64,000 nt of DNA from Ruegeria sp. HKCCD8929 (GCF_013031405.1 NZ_WPZY01000010.1:62001-126000), one strand, 5' to 3'; numbered from the stretch's first letter, positions 34,494-43,429 are shown. Numbers and translations: made by a program. Notes: generated by a model from the letters alone, not told the origin.

Positions 34494-34586
34494 CTTCTCC
34501 TTCATGCACAGAATCTGTGTGCGGTTGCGGGTGTTCACCACTACCCGCACGCCCTAGTTTGAGGGCATGCGCTCAAAGAGGTCCCG

Positions 34587-34922
34587 ATGCCCGAAATCAC
34601 CGGCTATCACGCCCATGTCTATTTCGACGCCGACACGCAGGAGACCGCGCAGCAGGTCTGCGAGGATGCCGCACGCCTGTTCCCGGTGCAGATGGGCCGG
34701 ATGCATGCCCGCAACGTGGGCCCTCACCCGCGCTGGAGTTGCCAGCTGGGCTTTGCCGCCGATGCATTCGCCCGGGTGATGCCATGGCTGATGCTGAACC
34801 GGCAGGGGCTGACGATCTTCACCCATCCCGAGACCGGGGATCACCTGGCTGACCACCGTGACCGGGCGATCTGGATGGGAGAGGTGCTGCAACTGGATCT
34901 TTCGATCTTCGATCAGGCGTGA
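34587..34922 (+). CDS. DOPA 4,5-dioxygenase family protein
   Basis: This 111-residue protein belongs to the small DOPA-dioxygenase-like family. Its marks are YHAHVYFD near the N-terminus, GPHPRWSCQLGFA and FTHPETGDHLADHRDRAIWMG, a His-rich motif that probably holds a metal. Some relatives cleave catechol rings extradiolically; others are uncharacterised. It ends the rightward cluster and is followed by an elaborate hairpin element. AGG lies upstream of the ATG. Confidence 0.82.
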   Translation: MPEITGYHAHVYFDADTQETAQQVCEDAARLFPVQMGRMHARNVGPHPRWSCQLGFAADAFARVMPWLMLNRQGLTIFTHPETGDHLADHRDRAIWMGEVLQLDLSIFDQA

Positions 34923-34924
34923 GC

Positions 34925-35000
34925 CGGGGAAAAGCCGCTTCGAAGCGGCTTGCAAGCGGTTAAAACCGCTTCCCAAGGCGTTTTCAAACGCCTTTCCCCG
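34925..35000. repeat. Cloverleaf of three perfect hairpins within an outer stem
   Basis: Three perfect inverted repeats follow one another: a 20-bp palindrome at 34932-34951, 8-bp arms at 34954-34971 (AAGCGGTT/AACCGCTT) and 9-bp arms at 34975-34994 (AAGGCGTTT/AAACGCCTT). An outer stem CGGGGA (34925-34930) / TCCCCG (34995-35000) closes them. Hairpins 1 and 2 share AAGCGG. It may be a dispersed repeat and may also terminate transcription. Confidence 0.8.
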
Positions 35001-35059
35001 CGCTGATTTCAGCCTGATGTCCCGATCAAGACTGTCGCGTAACCGATCCGGCCGGCGCC

Positions 35060-35081
35060 CAAATTTCTTCGAAGAAATTTG
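35060..35081. repeat. 22-bp perfect AT-rich palindrome
   Basis: A perfect palindrome centred on TTCTTCGAAGAA lies between the cloverleaf and the end of the convergent ligase gene. It could act as a bidirectional terminator, a protein site or a repeat unit. Confidence 0.7.
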
Positions 35082-35097
35082 ACCCCGCTCCAACCGT

Positions 35098-36726
35098 TCA
35101 CAACGATCGGGCCTGATCGCGCAGCACGAATTTCTGGATCTTCCCGGTCGAGGTCTTGGGCAACGCCCCGAAGACCACCGTCTTGGGCGCCTTGAAATGG
35201 GCCATGTTGTCCCGACAAAAGGCGATCAGTTCGGCCTCGCTGGCCTCCACCCCCGGCTTCAACTCGACAAAGGCGCAAGGGGTCTCACCCCATTTCTCGT
35301 CCGGCCGCGCCACCACGGCCGCCTCCATCACGGCCGGATGCTTGTAGAGGATGCCCTCGACCTCCACCGACGAGATATTCTCACCGCCCGAGATGATGAT
35401 GTCCTTGGACCGGTCCTTGAGCGCGATGTAGCCGTCAGGATGCATCACCCCCAGATCGCCCGAAGCGAACCAGCCGCCCTTGAACGCCTTGTCCGTGGCA
35501 TCGGGATTCTTCAGGTACCCTTTCATCACGATGTTGCCCTGCATGAAAATCTCACCCATGGTCTCGCCATCGGCGGGCACAGGTGCCATCGTCTCAGGGT
35601 CGGCCACCATCAGGCCCGAAAGCGCCACGTATTTGACCCCCTGACGGACCTTCAGCGCGACGCGCTGCTCGGCATCCTGGTCGTCCCACTCCCCTTTCCA
35701 GGCGCACACGACCGAAGGGCCGTAGGTTTCGGTCAGACCATAGACATGGGTCACCTCGACCCCCATCCCTTCCATCTTCTCGATCACCGCGGCGGGCGGC
35801 GGGGCACCCGCGGTCATCACTTTGATCTCGTGATCGAAATCCTTGAGCGCATCCGGCGCGTTGGCCAGCATGTTCAGAACAATAGGCGCGCCGCAGAAAT
35901 GGGTAACCTTCTCCTCGCGGAAGGCGCGATAGATCGGCTCGTCCCGCACCGCGCGCAGGCAGACCGACACGCCCGCATTGGCGGCCATGGTCCAGGGGAA
36001 ACACCAGCCGTTGCAGTGAAACATCGGCAGCGTCCACAGATAGACTGAATGCTGCGGCATGCCCCAGGTCAGAATATTCGAGGTCGCGTTCAGCGCCGCG
36101 CCCCGGTGGTGATAAACCACCCCCTTGGGGTTGCCTGTGGTCCCCGACGTGTAGTTCAGCGTGATCGCGTCCCACTCGTCACCCGGCAGCGACCAGTCGG
36201 AATCCGCATCACCCTCGGCCAGCAGCGCGTCATAGGTCAGCGCGCCCAACCTCTCGCCGCCGTCATAACTCGGGTCCTCGATGTCGATCACCAGCAGGTC
36301 CGGGCGCTCGACCTGTTGCAGCGCCTCTTTCACCACACCTGAAAACTCCGGGTCCACCATCAGCACCTTGGCCTCGCCATGGTTTAGGATGAAGGCGATG
36401 ACCGGCGCGTCCAGACGGGTGTTGATCGCGTTCAGCACCGCACCGGCCATCGGCACGCCGAAATGCGCCTCGTACAACTCGGGGATATTGGCGGCGATGA
36501 TCGACACCGTGTCGCCGCGCCCGATCCCACGCGCCACAAGCGCGCTGGCCAGCCGGCGGCACCGCGCATAGGTCTCGGCCCAGCTATAGCGCCGATCTCC
36601 GTAAACCACCGACGGATAGTCAGGATACACCGCCGCTGTCCGCTCGATATAACTCAGCGGCGACAGAGGTGTGTGATTGGCACGGTTTTGATCCAGATGG
36701 CGCTCGTATATATTCGTCGATGTCAT
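35098..36726 (-). CDS. AMP-forming acyl-CoA synthetase
   Basis: This 542-residue ANL-family ligase activates a carboxylic acid with ATP and CoA. The P-loop is LNYTSGTTGNPKGVVYHHRG (about residue 180). YGLTETYGP lies near 320, the hinge region is SGDLGVMHPDGYIALKDRSK, and the C-terminal Lys lies in KTSTGKIQKF. The start at 36726 has GGAGG upstream. The substrate could be a short or medium-chain acid; it is not decided by sequence. It is divergent from the aminotransferase gene. Confidence 0.88.
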   Translation of the reverse strand: MTSTNIYERHLDQNRANHTPLSPLSYIERTAAVYPDYPSVVYGDRRYSWAETYARCRRLASALVARGIGRGDTVSIIAANIPELYEAHFGVPMAGAVLNAINTRLDAPVIAFILNHGEAKVLMVDPEFSGVVKEALQQVERPDLLVIDIEDPSYDGGERLGALTYDALLAEGDADSDWSLPGDEWDAITLNYTSGTTGNPKGVVYHHRGAALNATSNILTWGMPQHSVYLWTLPMFHCNGWCFPWTMAANAGVSVCLRAVRDEPIYRAFREEKVTHFCGAPIVLNMLANAPDALKDFDHEIKVMTAGAPPPAAVIEKMEGMGVEVTHVYGLTETYGPSVVCAWKGEWDDQDAEQRVALKVRQGVKYVALSGLMVADPETMAPVPADGETMGEIFMQGNIVMKGYLKNPDATDKAFKGGWFASGDLGVMHPDGYIALKDRSKDIIISGGENISSVEVEGILYKHPAVMEAAVVARPDEKWGETPCAFVELKPGVEASEAELIAFCRDNMAHFKAPKTVVFGALPKTSTGKIQKFVLRDQARSL

Positions 36727-36946
36727 CTGCCATTCCTCCCTGGTCTTCGATCCGAGTTTGAGCACAAAGGCACCGCTCTGACAAACCCGTGAAAATACCA
36801 AGGCTGCAAGACTGGCGATACGCGACCGGGCGAACTGGCCCTATCTAACATGGCCCTTTCGCGCTGATCTGAAACATGGAAAACAACCTGCCCGGACGGG
36901 ACCAATCCCGATTCCCGCGCACCGCTTCACTCTGAAAGGGCATGTC

Positions 36947-38344
36947 ATGGACGGCACGTTCAACGAAAACGATCTTTCCCGTGTGGTCGAGGCCGACCGC
37001 GCCCATATCTGGCATCACCTGATCCAGCACAAACCCTTTGAAACCAACGATCCGCGCATCATTGTCGAGGGCAAGGGCATGCGCGTCTGGGATCAGAAGG
37101 GCAAGGAACATCTGGATGCCGTCTCGGGCGGTGTCTGGACCGTCAACGTCGGCTATGGCCGCGAATCCATTGCCAAGGCGGTTTACGACCAGCTGATGAA
37201 GCTGTGCTATTTCGCCAATACCGCAGGCTCGATCCCAGGCTCGAACTTTGCCGAGATGCTGATCGACAAGATGCCGGGCATGAGCCGGGTCTACTACACC
37301 AACTCGGGCTCCGAGGCGAACGAGAAGGCCTTCAAGATGGTCCGCCAGATCGCGCATAAGCGCTATGGCGGCAAGAAGACCAAGATCCTCTATCGCGACC
37401 GCGACTATCACGGCTCGACCCTTGCCACCATGTCGGCAGGCGGTCAGGACGAGCGCAACGCGCAGTACGGCCCCTTTGCGCCCGATTTCGTGCGCGTGCC
37501 GCATTGCATGGAATACCGCAAGCATGAGCTGGGCAAGGAGGACCTGTCGGGCGAAGCCTTCGGTCAGGCCGCAGCCGACGCCATCGAAGAGGTGATCCTG
37601 CGCGAAGGTCCCGAAACCGTCGGCGCGCTGTGCCTTGAGCCAGTAACCGCAGGCGGCGGCGTGATCGAGGCACCCGCCGGCTATTGGGAGCGGGTGCAGG
37701 AGATCTGCAAGAAATACGACGTGCTGCTGCATATCGACGAGGTTGTCTGCGGGGTGGGCCGGACCGGCACCTGGTTCGGCTATCAGCAATATGGCATCAA
37801 GCCGGACTTCGTGACCATGGCCAAGGGTGTCGCCTCGGGCTATGCGGCAATTGCCTGCATGGTGACCACCGAGGAGGTCTTTGAGATGTTCAAGGACGAC
37901 ACCTCGGACCCGCTGAATTATTTCCGCGACATCTCGACCTTTGGCGGCTGCACCGCCGGTCCGGCTGCGGCGATCGAGAACATGCGGATCATCGAGGATG
38001 AGAACCTGTTGGGTAACTGCACCGCAATGGGCGAGCGGATGATGGGCAATCTGCAGGCTCTGATGGAAAAGCACAAGGTCGTGGGCGACGTACGTGGCAA
38101 GGGTCTGTTCCTGGGCGCCGAACTGGTTGCGGACCGTTCGACCAAGGAACCGGTGGACGAGAAACTGGCGCAGGCGGTCGTGGCCGACTGTATGAACCAG
38201 GGCGTGATCATCGGCGTGACCAACCGCTCGCTGCCGGGCCGCAACAACACGCTGTGCTTCTCACCCGCGCTGATCGCGACCCCCGACGATATCGACCAGA
38301 TCACCGACGCCGTGGACGGCGCTCTGGGCCGCGTGTTCGGGTAA
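36947..38344 (+). CDS. tpa: Class III aminotransferase, probably taurine:pyruvate aminotransferase
   Basis: This is a 465-residue PLP enzyme. Marks are SGGVWTVNVGYGRESIA, YYTNSGSEANEKAFKMVRQI, the LLHIDEVVCGVGRTGTWFGY segment and TMAKGVASGY, with the PLP Lys. The N-terminal MDGTFNENDLSRVVEADRAH resembles roseobacter taurine:pyruvate aminotransferases, which convert taurine to sulfoacetaldehyde. No taurine transporter or xsc gene is nearby, so the substrate is only likely. A strong terminator follows. Confidence 0.75.
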   Translation: MDGTFNENDLSRVVEADRAHIWHHLIQHKPFETNDPRIIVEGKGMRVWDQKGKEHLDAVSGGVWTVNVGYGRESIAKAVYDQLMKLCYFANTAGSIPGSNFAEMLIDKMPGMSRVYYTNSGSEANEKAFKMVRQIAHKRYGGKKTKILYRDRDYHGSTLATMSAGGQDERNAQYGPFAPDFVRVPHCMEYRKHELGKEDLSGEAFGQAAADAIEEVILREGPETVGALCLEPVTAGGGVIEAPAGYWERVQEICKKYDVLLHIDEVVCGVGRTGTWFGYQQYGIKPDFVTMAKGVASGYAAIACMVTTEEVFEMFKDDTSDPLNYFRDISTFGGCTAGPAAAIENMRIIEDENLLGNCTAMGERMMGNLQALMEKHKVVGDVRGKGLFLGAELVADRSTKEPVDEKLAQAVVADCMNQGVIIGVTNRSLPGRNNTLCFSPALIATPDDIDQITDAVDGALGRVFG

Positions 38345-38392
38345 GCTGTTTATTTACCTGTCTGTTTCTCCCCGATCATGACAGGTTTACCG

Positions 38393-38427
38393 GGACCGGC
38401 GCGCTCACCGCGCCGGTCCTGTCTTTT
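38393..38427 (+). terminator. Rho-independent terminator after the aminotransferase
   Basis: A perfect 11-bp stem (GGACCGGCGCG/CGCGCCGGTCC) with a CTCAC loop is followed by TGTCTTTT. Confidence 0.88.
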
Positions 38428-38442
38428 GTGGAGGGTTTTTCC

Positions 38443-39033
38443 ATGTGGGCCACATCCGTTTCCCTGACCGGCCAGCACTGCGCCGCTGTTCCCTTGTCCT
38501 CTGCACATGCGGGCGAGCTGCGCGAGGCGGCGGCCGATGGCGAGCTGCACCGCCTTTGGTACACGACGGTGCCTGCCCCAGAAGGCGTCGAAGATGAAAT
38601 CGCCCGACGTCTGGACTTGCTGGAAAGCGGTAGCATGGTGCCTTTTGCGGTGCTCGATGCCTCGGGCAAGGCGGTTGGCATGACCACCTACATGAATATC
38701 GACCACCCCAACCGGCGGCTGGAGATAGGCTCAACCTGGTACCGGAAGGCGGTGCAGCGCACGCCGCTCAATACCGAGTGCAAGCTGCTCTTGCTGCGCC
38801 ATGCCTTCGAGACACTGGATGCCATTGCGGTCGAGTTCCGCACCCATTTCATCAATCACCAGAGCCGCCGCGCCATCGAACGGCTTGGCGCCAAGCTGGA
38901 TGGGGTTCTGCGAACGCACATGATCATGGCCAACGGCACCCTGCGTGATACGGCGGTCTACTCGATCACGACGCCCGAATGGCCGACGGTGAAGGCAAAT
39001 CTGCAATGGCAGTTGGAGAAGCCGCGCGGCTGA
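38443..39033 (+). CDS. GNAT acetyltransferase, RimJ/RimL-like
   Basis: This is a 196-residue acetyltransferase separate from the tandem array. The family fold shows EIGSTWYRKAVQRTPLNTEC, where the usual RGKG loop is replaced by a RTPLN segment, and FRTHFINHQSRRAIERLGA near residue 145. That variant is typical of the YesJ/PaiA-like branch of uncertain substrate. It follows the terminator of the aminotransferase gene with its own start context. Confidence 0.82.
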   Translation: MWATSVSLTGQHCAAVPLSSAHAGELREAAADGELHRLWYTTVPAPEGVEDEIARRLDLLESGSMVPFAVLDASGKAVGMTTYMNIDHPNRRLEIGSTWYRKAVQRTPLNTECKLLLLRHAFETLDAIAVEFRTHFINHQSRRAIERLGAKLDGVLRTHMIMANGTLRDTAVYSITTPEWPTVKANLQWQLEKPRG

Positions 39034-39080
39034 GGGTTCGGGCGACGCGCTCGGTGCTCGGTTCAAAGCTTGGTCTGCGT

Positions 39081-40064
39081 TTACGGTGTCAGCACCGTGC
39101 TGCCGGTGGTTTGCCGCGCCTCAAGCGCGCGGTGAGCATCCGCCACATCCTCAAGCGGGAAGCGCTGGTCGATGCGGATCTTGACCTCGCTGCCTGTGAT
39201 CTTACCAAACAGCCGCCGTGCCATGGCCTGACAGGTCTCATGCCGGGAGATATGGGTGAACAGCGTGGGCCGGGTGATCTTGAGCGAACCCTTCTGCCCC
39301 AGAATACCGATATTGACGGGCGGCACCGGGCCCGAGGCATTGCCGAATGAGATCATCATGCCCAGCGGCTTGAGACTGTCGAGCGAGCCTTCGAAGGTGT
39401 CGGCCCCCACCGCGTCCATCACCGCATCCACACCCTCGCCCTTGGTCAGGTCACGCACACGCGCGGTGAAATCCTCGGTCTGATAGTTGATGCAATGGGC
39501 GGCGCCATGAGCCAGCGCCAGATCGCATTTCTCATCCGTGCCTGCCGTGCCGATCAGCCTGATCCCCTCGGATTTCGCCCATTGGCAGGCGATCAGCCCG
39601 ACGCCGCCCGCCGCGGCGTGGAACAGCACCGTATCGCCCCGGTGCAGCGAGGTGGTGCGGTGAAAGAGATACTCGACAGTCATCCCCTTGAGCATCGCGG
39701 CGGCGGCGGTTTCGAACTCGATCCCCTCGGGCAACGGGCAGACTTGCGCGCCGGGCATCAGCCGCGCCTCGGCATAGGCCCCAGATGGGGCTGCGGCATA
39801 GGCGGCACGATCGCCGGGTTGCAGGTGAGTGACCCCCTCGCCCACCGCCTCGATCACGCCCGCCGCCTCCATGCCCAGCGCATGGGGCAGCTCCATCGGA
39901 TAGAGACCGGTGCGCTGGTAGATGTCGATGAAGTTCAGCCCGCAGGCGTGATGGCGGATGCGGACCTCGCCGGGCCCCGGCTCGCCCAACGGGCGGTCCT
40001 CAAGGCGCAGAACCTCGGGCCCGCCAACCTCGTGAATGACAACGGTACGTGCAGTGTCGCTCAT
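39081..40064 (-). CDS. NAD(P)H:quinone oxidoreductase, zinc-free MDR
   Basis: This 327-residue medium-chain reductase lacks the structural zinc cysteines. Marks are HACGLNFIDIYQRTGLYP, AMLKGMTVEYLFHRT and VLFHAAAGGVGLIACQWAK (NADPH motif). It resembles E. coli QorA in length and text. It is divergent from the DUF2189 membrane protein gene across a 292-bp gap. The physiological acceptor is unknown. Confidence 0.87.
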   Translation of the reverse strand: MSDTARTVVIHEVGGPEVLRLEDRPLGEPGPGEVRIRHHACGLNFIDIYQRTGLYPMELPHALGMEAAGVIEAVGEGVTHLQPGDRAAYAAAPSGAYAEARLMPGAQVCPLPEGIEFETAAAAMLKGMTVEYLFHRTTSLHRGDTVLFHAAAGGVGLIACQWAKSEGIRLIGTAGTDEKCDLALAHGAAHCINYQTEDFTARVRDLTKGEGVDAVMDAVGADTFEGSLDSLKPLGMMISFGNASGPVPPVNIGILGQKGSLKITRPTLFTHISRHETCQAMARRLFGKITGSEVKIRIDQRFPLEDVADAHRALEARQTTGSTVLTP

Positions 40065-40356
40065 GATGTGCTCCTCCGGTTTGCAGCCAAGCTATAGCGT
40101 TTCGGGTAAAAGTTGAATCTCCAATACCCTGCCGTAGCTTCGGCGTTCACGTGATATTTGCGATAGACGTGGCGCATCGATTTCTCGAAAGGCTGAAGCG
40201 ATCCTGTCCGGCTACGCAATGCCCTGTCGCACAGAGGTGATTCGTCCATTTACCGATCTGTGCTATACTTGGCTCAGGCGTTGCCGGTCGGTCCGGTCTG
40301 ACGCTTTCCGGATGCCGGACCCGTTCCGCGGCGCACCGCTCACGCCAAGGAAGGGA

Positions 40357-41220
40357 ATGACCATGGCAAAGACAATCGGAAACCCAATCTCGTGGGCCGC
40401 CCGCAATCTGGGCGCCACCGGCGAACATGTCTCGGATAGTGTCAGCCAGATCGGCAGTTCGGACACGCGCGAGCTTCCGATGGTGCAGACGCTGACGATG
40501 CAGGATCTGACCGACTGCCTGAGGGCGGGGTATCAGGATTTTCTCGCAATCCGTGCCGACGCGATATTCATTGCAATCGTCTATCCGCTGGCGGGGCTGG
40601 TTTTGTTCGGGTTCAGCATGCAGATGGACATGATCCCGCTGCTGGCGCCGCTGGTGGCCGGGTTCGCGCTGCTGGGTCCCGTCGCCGCAGTTGGCCTCTA
40701 CGAGATCAGCCGCCGTCGAGAACAGGGGGCGGAAGTGTCTTGGCTGGACGCCTTCGGCGTTTTCCGATCACCCTCGTTCGGGGCAATCCTGGTGCTGGGG
40801 TTCTACCTGACGATGCTGTTTCTGATCTGGCTGATGATGGCGCAGAGCGTCTATGTCCAGACCCTCGGCCCCGAGCCGCCGGCTTCGCTCACTGCCTTTG
40901 TCCGGGACACGCTGACCACGCCCGCAGGCTGGACCATGATTGTTGTCGGCACTCTTGTAGGGTTCCTGTTTGCTCTGGCCGCACTGGCCATCAGCGTTGT
41001 CAGCTTTCCGCTGCTGCTCGACCGCAAGGTCGGGGTGCCGGTGGCGGTGGTGACCTCGGTACGGGTGCTGCGGCACAATCCGGTGGTCATCCTGAGCTGG
41101 GGCGCCATCGTGGTGGGTCTGCTGGTCGTAGGCTCCATACCGCTGCTGTTGGGGCTGATCGTGGTGGTGCCGGTTTTGGGGCACGCAACCTGGCATCTCT
41201 ATCGCCGGGCCGTCGCCTGA
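40357..41220 (+). CDS. DUF2189 polytopic membrane protein
   Basis: This 287-residue protein has about six membrane helices after a 60-residue soluble N-terminus (FIAIVYPLAGLVLFGFSM; LLAPLVAGFALLGPVAAVGL; VLGFYLTMLFLIWLMM; MIVVGTLVGFLFALAALAIS). The DUF2189 family is common in alphaproteobacteria and uncharacterised. AAGGAAGGGA precedes two possible ATG codons (40357 and 40363). A bidirectional terminator follows. Confidence 0.82.
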   Translation: MTMAKTIGNPISWAARNLGATGEHVSDSVSQIGSSDTRELPMVQTLTMQDLTDCLRAGYQDFLAIRADAIFIAIVYPLAGLVLFGFSMQMDMIPLLAPLVAGFALLGPVAAVGLYEISRRREQGAEVSWLDAFGVFRSPSFGAILVLGFYLTMLFLIWLMMAQSVYVQTLGPEPPASLTAFVRDTLTTPAGWTMIVVGTLVGFLFALAALAISVVSFPLLLDRKVGVPVAVVTSVRVLRHNPVVILSWGAIVVGLLVVGSIPLLLGLIVVVPVLGHATWHLYRRAVA

Positions 41221-41261
41221 CAGATCCCCGAGTATCCTTGGAGGTCCATTGCCGCCACTCA

Positions 41262-41293
41262 AAAAGCCCCGGGCTCGTTCCCGGGGCTTTTCG
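41262..41293. terminator. Bidirectional terminator
   Basis: A perfect 12-bp stem (AAAAGCCCCGGG/CCCGGGGCTTTT) with a CTCGTT loop sits between convergent genes. A-runs and T-runs on the two sides would serve both directions. Confidence 0.9.
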
Positions 41294-41295
41294 CG

Positions 41296-42282
41296 TCAGC
41301 CAGAAACCTTCAGAACGATCTTGCCTATATGGCCCGAGCTTTCCATCCGCGCATGGGCCGCCGCCGCATCCGCCAGTTCGAACTCACTGTCCATCACCGG
41401 CGCAACCTTGCCCGCCTCAAGCAGCGGCCAGACCGCCTCGCGCAGATCCTGCGCGATCCGCGCCTTGGCCAGATCGCTCTGCGGGCGCAGGGTGCTGCCC
41501 GTGAGGGTCAGGCGCTTGACCATCATCAGGGCAAAGTTCAGTTCGACCACTGGACCCTGAAGGAAGGCGATCTGCACCAGTCGCCCATCCTCGGCCAGCG
41601 CCTTGACGTTGCGCGGAATGTAGTCGCCGCCCACCATATCGAGGATCAGGTTCGCCCCGCCCTCGGCGCGCATCGCCTTGACGAAATCCTCGTCGCGATA
41701 ATTGATCGCCTTTTCGGCCCCCAGATCGAGGCAGGCCTGACATTTCTCATCCGATCCGGCGGTGGCAAAGACACGCGCGCCAAAGGCATGGGCCAACTGG
41801 ATTGCCGTGGTGCCGATACCGCTGGAACCGCCATGAACCAGAAACCGCTCCCCCGCCTTCAACCCGCCGCGAGTGAAGACATTGGACCAGACGGTATAGA
41901 AGGTCTCGGGCAGACAGGCGGCCTGTTTCATCCCCATCCCGTTGGGCACCGGCAGGCAATGCGCGGCGGGGGTGGAGACGTATTCGGCATAACCTCCGCC
42001 CGGCAGCAGGGCACAAACCTTGTCGCCCACCGACAGCCCTTCGGCACCGGCGCCGACCGCCACGACCTCGCCCGAGCATTCCAGCCCCGGCAAATCGCTT
42101 GCACCGGGCGGCGGATCATAGGCGCCTGCGCGCTGCAACGCGTCGGGGCGGTTCACCCCGGCATAGGCCACCTTGAGCACCACCTGGCCGGTGGCTGCCT
42201 CGGGCACGGGACGGGTGGTGAGTTGCAGGATTTCGGGTCCGCCGGGCTGGCTGATCTCGACGGCGCGCATTTCCTGGGACAT
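41296..42282 (-). CDS. NAD(P)H quinone oxidoreductase, PIG3-like MDR
   Basis: This is a 328-residue zinc-free medium-chain reductase of the TP53I3/PIG3 type. It has YAGVNRPDALQRAGAYDPPP, PGLECSGEVVAVG and the cofactor loop FLVHGGSSGIGTTAIQLAHA. It lies 65 bp after coq9 on the same strand, which hints at a shared quinone-related role. It is distinct in sequence from the QorA-like enzyme encoded 1.2 kb away. Confidence 0.87.
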   Translation of the reverse strand: MSQEMRAVEISQPGGPEILQLTTRPVPEAATGQVVLKVAYAGVNRPDALQRAGAYDPPPGASDLPGLECSGEVVAVGAGAEGLSVGDKVCALLPGGGYAEYVSTPAAHCLPVPNGMGMKQAACLPETFYTVWSNVFTRGGLKAGERFLVHGGSSGIGTTAIQLAHAFGARVFATAGSDEKCQACLDLGAEKAINYRDEDFVKAMRAEGGANLILDMVGGDYIPRNVKALAEDGRLVQIAFLQGPVVELNFALMMVKRLTLTGSTLRPQSDLAKARIAQDLREAVWPLLEAGKVAPVMDSEFELADAAAAHARMESSGHIGKIVLKVSG

Positions 42283-42347
42283 GGGACCTCCTGTTGATGT
42301 GCCCCATGCCTAGCAGGTGCATTCCCAGGCGCAAAGCCCGGGCGCGG

Positions 42348-43037
42348 TCAGCGGCGTGGGGAAAGCGACCCGGGCAGGTCTGGCATGCCGGATGGCGCCT
42401 TAATCTGACCGGCCAGCCAGTTCGGTCCGGCAAGGAAGGGTTTCAGCAGCGGATTCTTCTGCACCGCCGCCTTGAACTTCTCGAACTGCATCACGTTCTC
42501 GATCCGGCGGTCGAGGAAGTCCCACGTGGCCTGATGGTCAGGCGAATCGTCGCCCAGCCAGAACAGCACGGTCGAAGAATAGACCCCCGACAGCGTCGCC
42601 CGCTTGGTGTACCAGTTCACATCGTCCGAGGTGTCGCCCAGCGCGGTCCAGATCGCATCGCAGGTGCCCCAGATCGCCTTGATCCCGTCAGCGGCATAGG
42701 CGGGCAGCGAAAACAGCGTGGTGCCGCGCCGAACCGCCTCGCGGTCGCAGGCGGCCTCAAGCCGAAAGCGCACGGCAGTGGCGACCTTTTCGCGGAATTT
42801 TAGATGCGACAGGTCCTCGGAGGTCAAACGTTCCAGCATCAACGCATCGCCGCGCGCGTGATAGGCCAGCGCCAGATCGACCGCGCCGCGCGGGCAGACG
42901 GCGCGGGCCAGCCCCTCGTCCAGATCGCTGTCGGTGATCGCCGCGCGGAACGTCGCCTCGGACCAGCCGTCAAAGGGAACATGGGCAAGGGCGGCGTCCA
43001 GCAACTGAACCTTGGCGTCTTCGTATGGCGTCGTCAT
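42348..43037 (-). CDS. COQ9 family protein
   Basis: This 229-residue all-helical protein of the COQ9/TetR-like fold is linked to ubiquinone synthesis, where the eukaryotic homologue binds isoprenoid lipids and presents them to COQ7. Marks are LLDAALAHVPFDGWSEATF, KATLSGVYSSTVLFWLGDDS (with W and D conserved) and the C-terminal FLDRRIENVMQFEKFKA. GGGAG before ATG 43037 supports the start. It is divergent from rpsU. Confidence 0.9.
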   Translation of the reverse strand: MTTPYEDAKVQLLDAALAHVPFDGWSEATFRAAITDSDLDEGLARAVCPRGAVDLALAYHARGDALMLERLTSEDLSHLKFREKVATAVRFRLEAACDREAVRRGTTLFSLPAYAADGIKAIWGTCDAIWTALGDTSDDVNWYTKRATLSGVYSSTVLFWLGDDSPDHQATWDFLDRRIENVMQFEKFKAAVQKNPLLKPFLAGPNWLAGQIKAPSGMPDLPGSLSPRR

Positions 43038-43066
43038 GGCAAATCTCCCGATCTCGGCCCCAGTAC

Positions 43067-43095
43067 TAGACAACTTACCGGGGCTTTGCTATACG
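43067..43095 (+). promoter_or_regulatory. Sigma-70-type promoter of rpsU
   Basis: TAGACA and TATACG are spaced by exactly 17 bases, 57 bases before the rpsU start codon. The hexamers differ from consensus by one and two bases. Confidence 0.65.
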
Positions 43096-43136
43096 GCCAA
43101 CTCCTGCAAACTTCCTTGCAACTCGAAACTTAGAAA

Positions 43137-43154
43137 GGTGGTGACAACCACATG
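43137..43154 (+). promoter_or_regulatory. Hairpin over the rpsU ribosome site
   Basis: GTGGT-GACA-ACCAC forms a 5-bp stem that covers the Shine-Dalgarno (AAAGGTGG) and ends directly before the ATG. It could limit S21 translation. Confidence 0.45.
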
Positions 43155-43358
43155 CAGGTTAGTGTTCGCGACAACAATGTCGATCAGGCGCTCCGTGCCC
43201 TGAAGAAGAAGCTGCAGCGCGAAGGCGTGTTCCGTGAAATGAAGCTCAAGCAACATTTCGAGAAGCCGTCCGAGAAGAAAGCGCGCGAGAAAGCTGAAGC
43301 GATCCGCCGTGCCCGTAAGCTGGCACGCAAGAAAGCCCAGCGCGAAGGTCTGCTCTAA
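43152..43358 (+). CDS. rpsU: 30S ribosomal protein S21
   Basis: This 68-residue basic protein is needed at initiation, near the anti-Shine-Dalgarno region of 16S r[23 protein letters not shown] and the Lys/Arg-rich C-terminus [14 protein letters not shown] are diagnostic. It is a single gene with its own promoter and terminator, as usual in alphaproteobacteria. Confidence 0.97.
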   Translation: MQVSVRDNNVDQALRALKKKLQREGVFREMKLKQHFEKPSEKKAREKAEAIRRARKLARKKAQREGLL

Positions 43359-43396
43359 GATCTCGCTCGTCCAGCTTTGGATGACACTATTTGACG

Positions 43397-43429
43397 ACCC
43401 CCGAGGCCACGCCCGGGGGTTTGTCGTTT
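43397..43429 (+). terminator. Terminator of rpsU
   Basis: A 7-bp stem ACCCCCG/CGGGGGT with a 10-base loop is followed by TTGTCGTTT, 38 bases after the stop codon. Confidence 0.7.
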
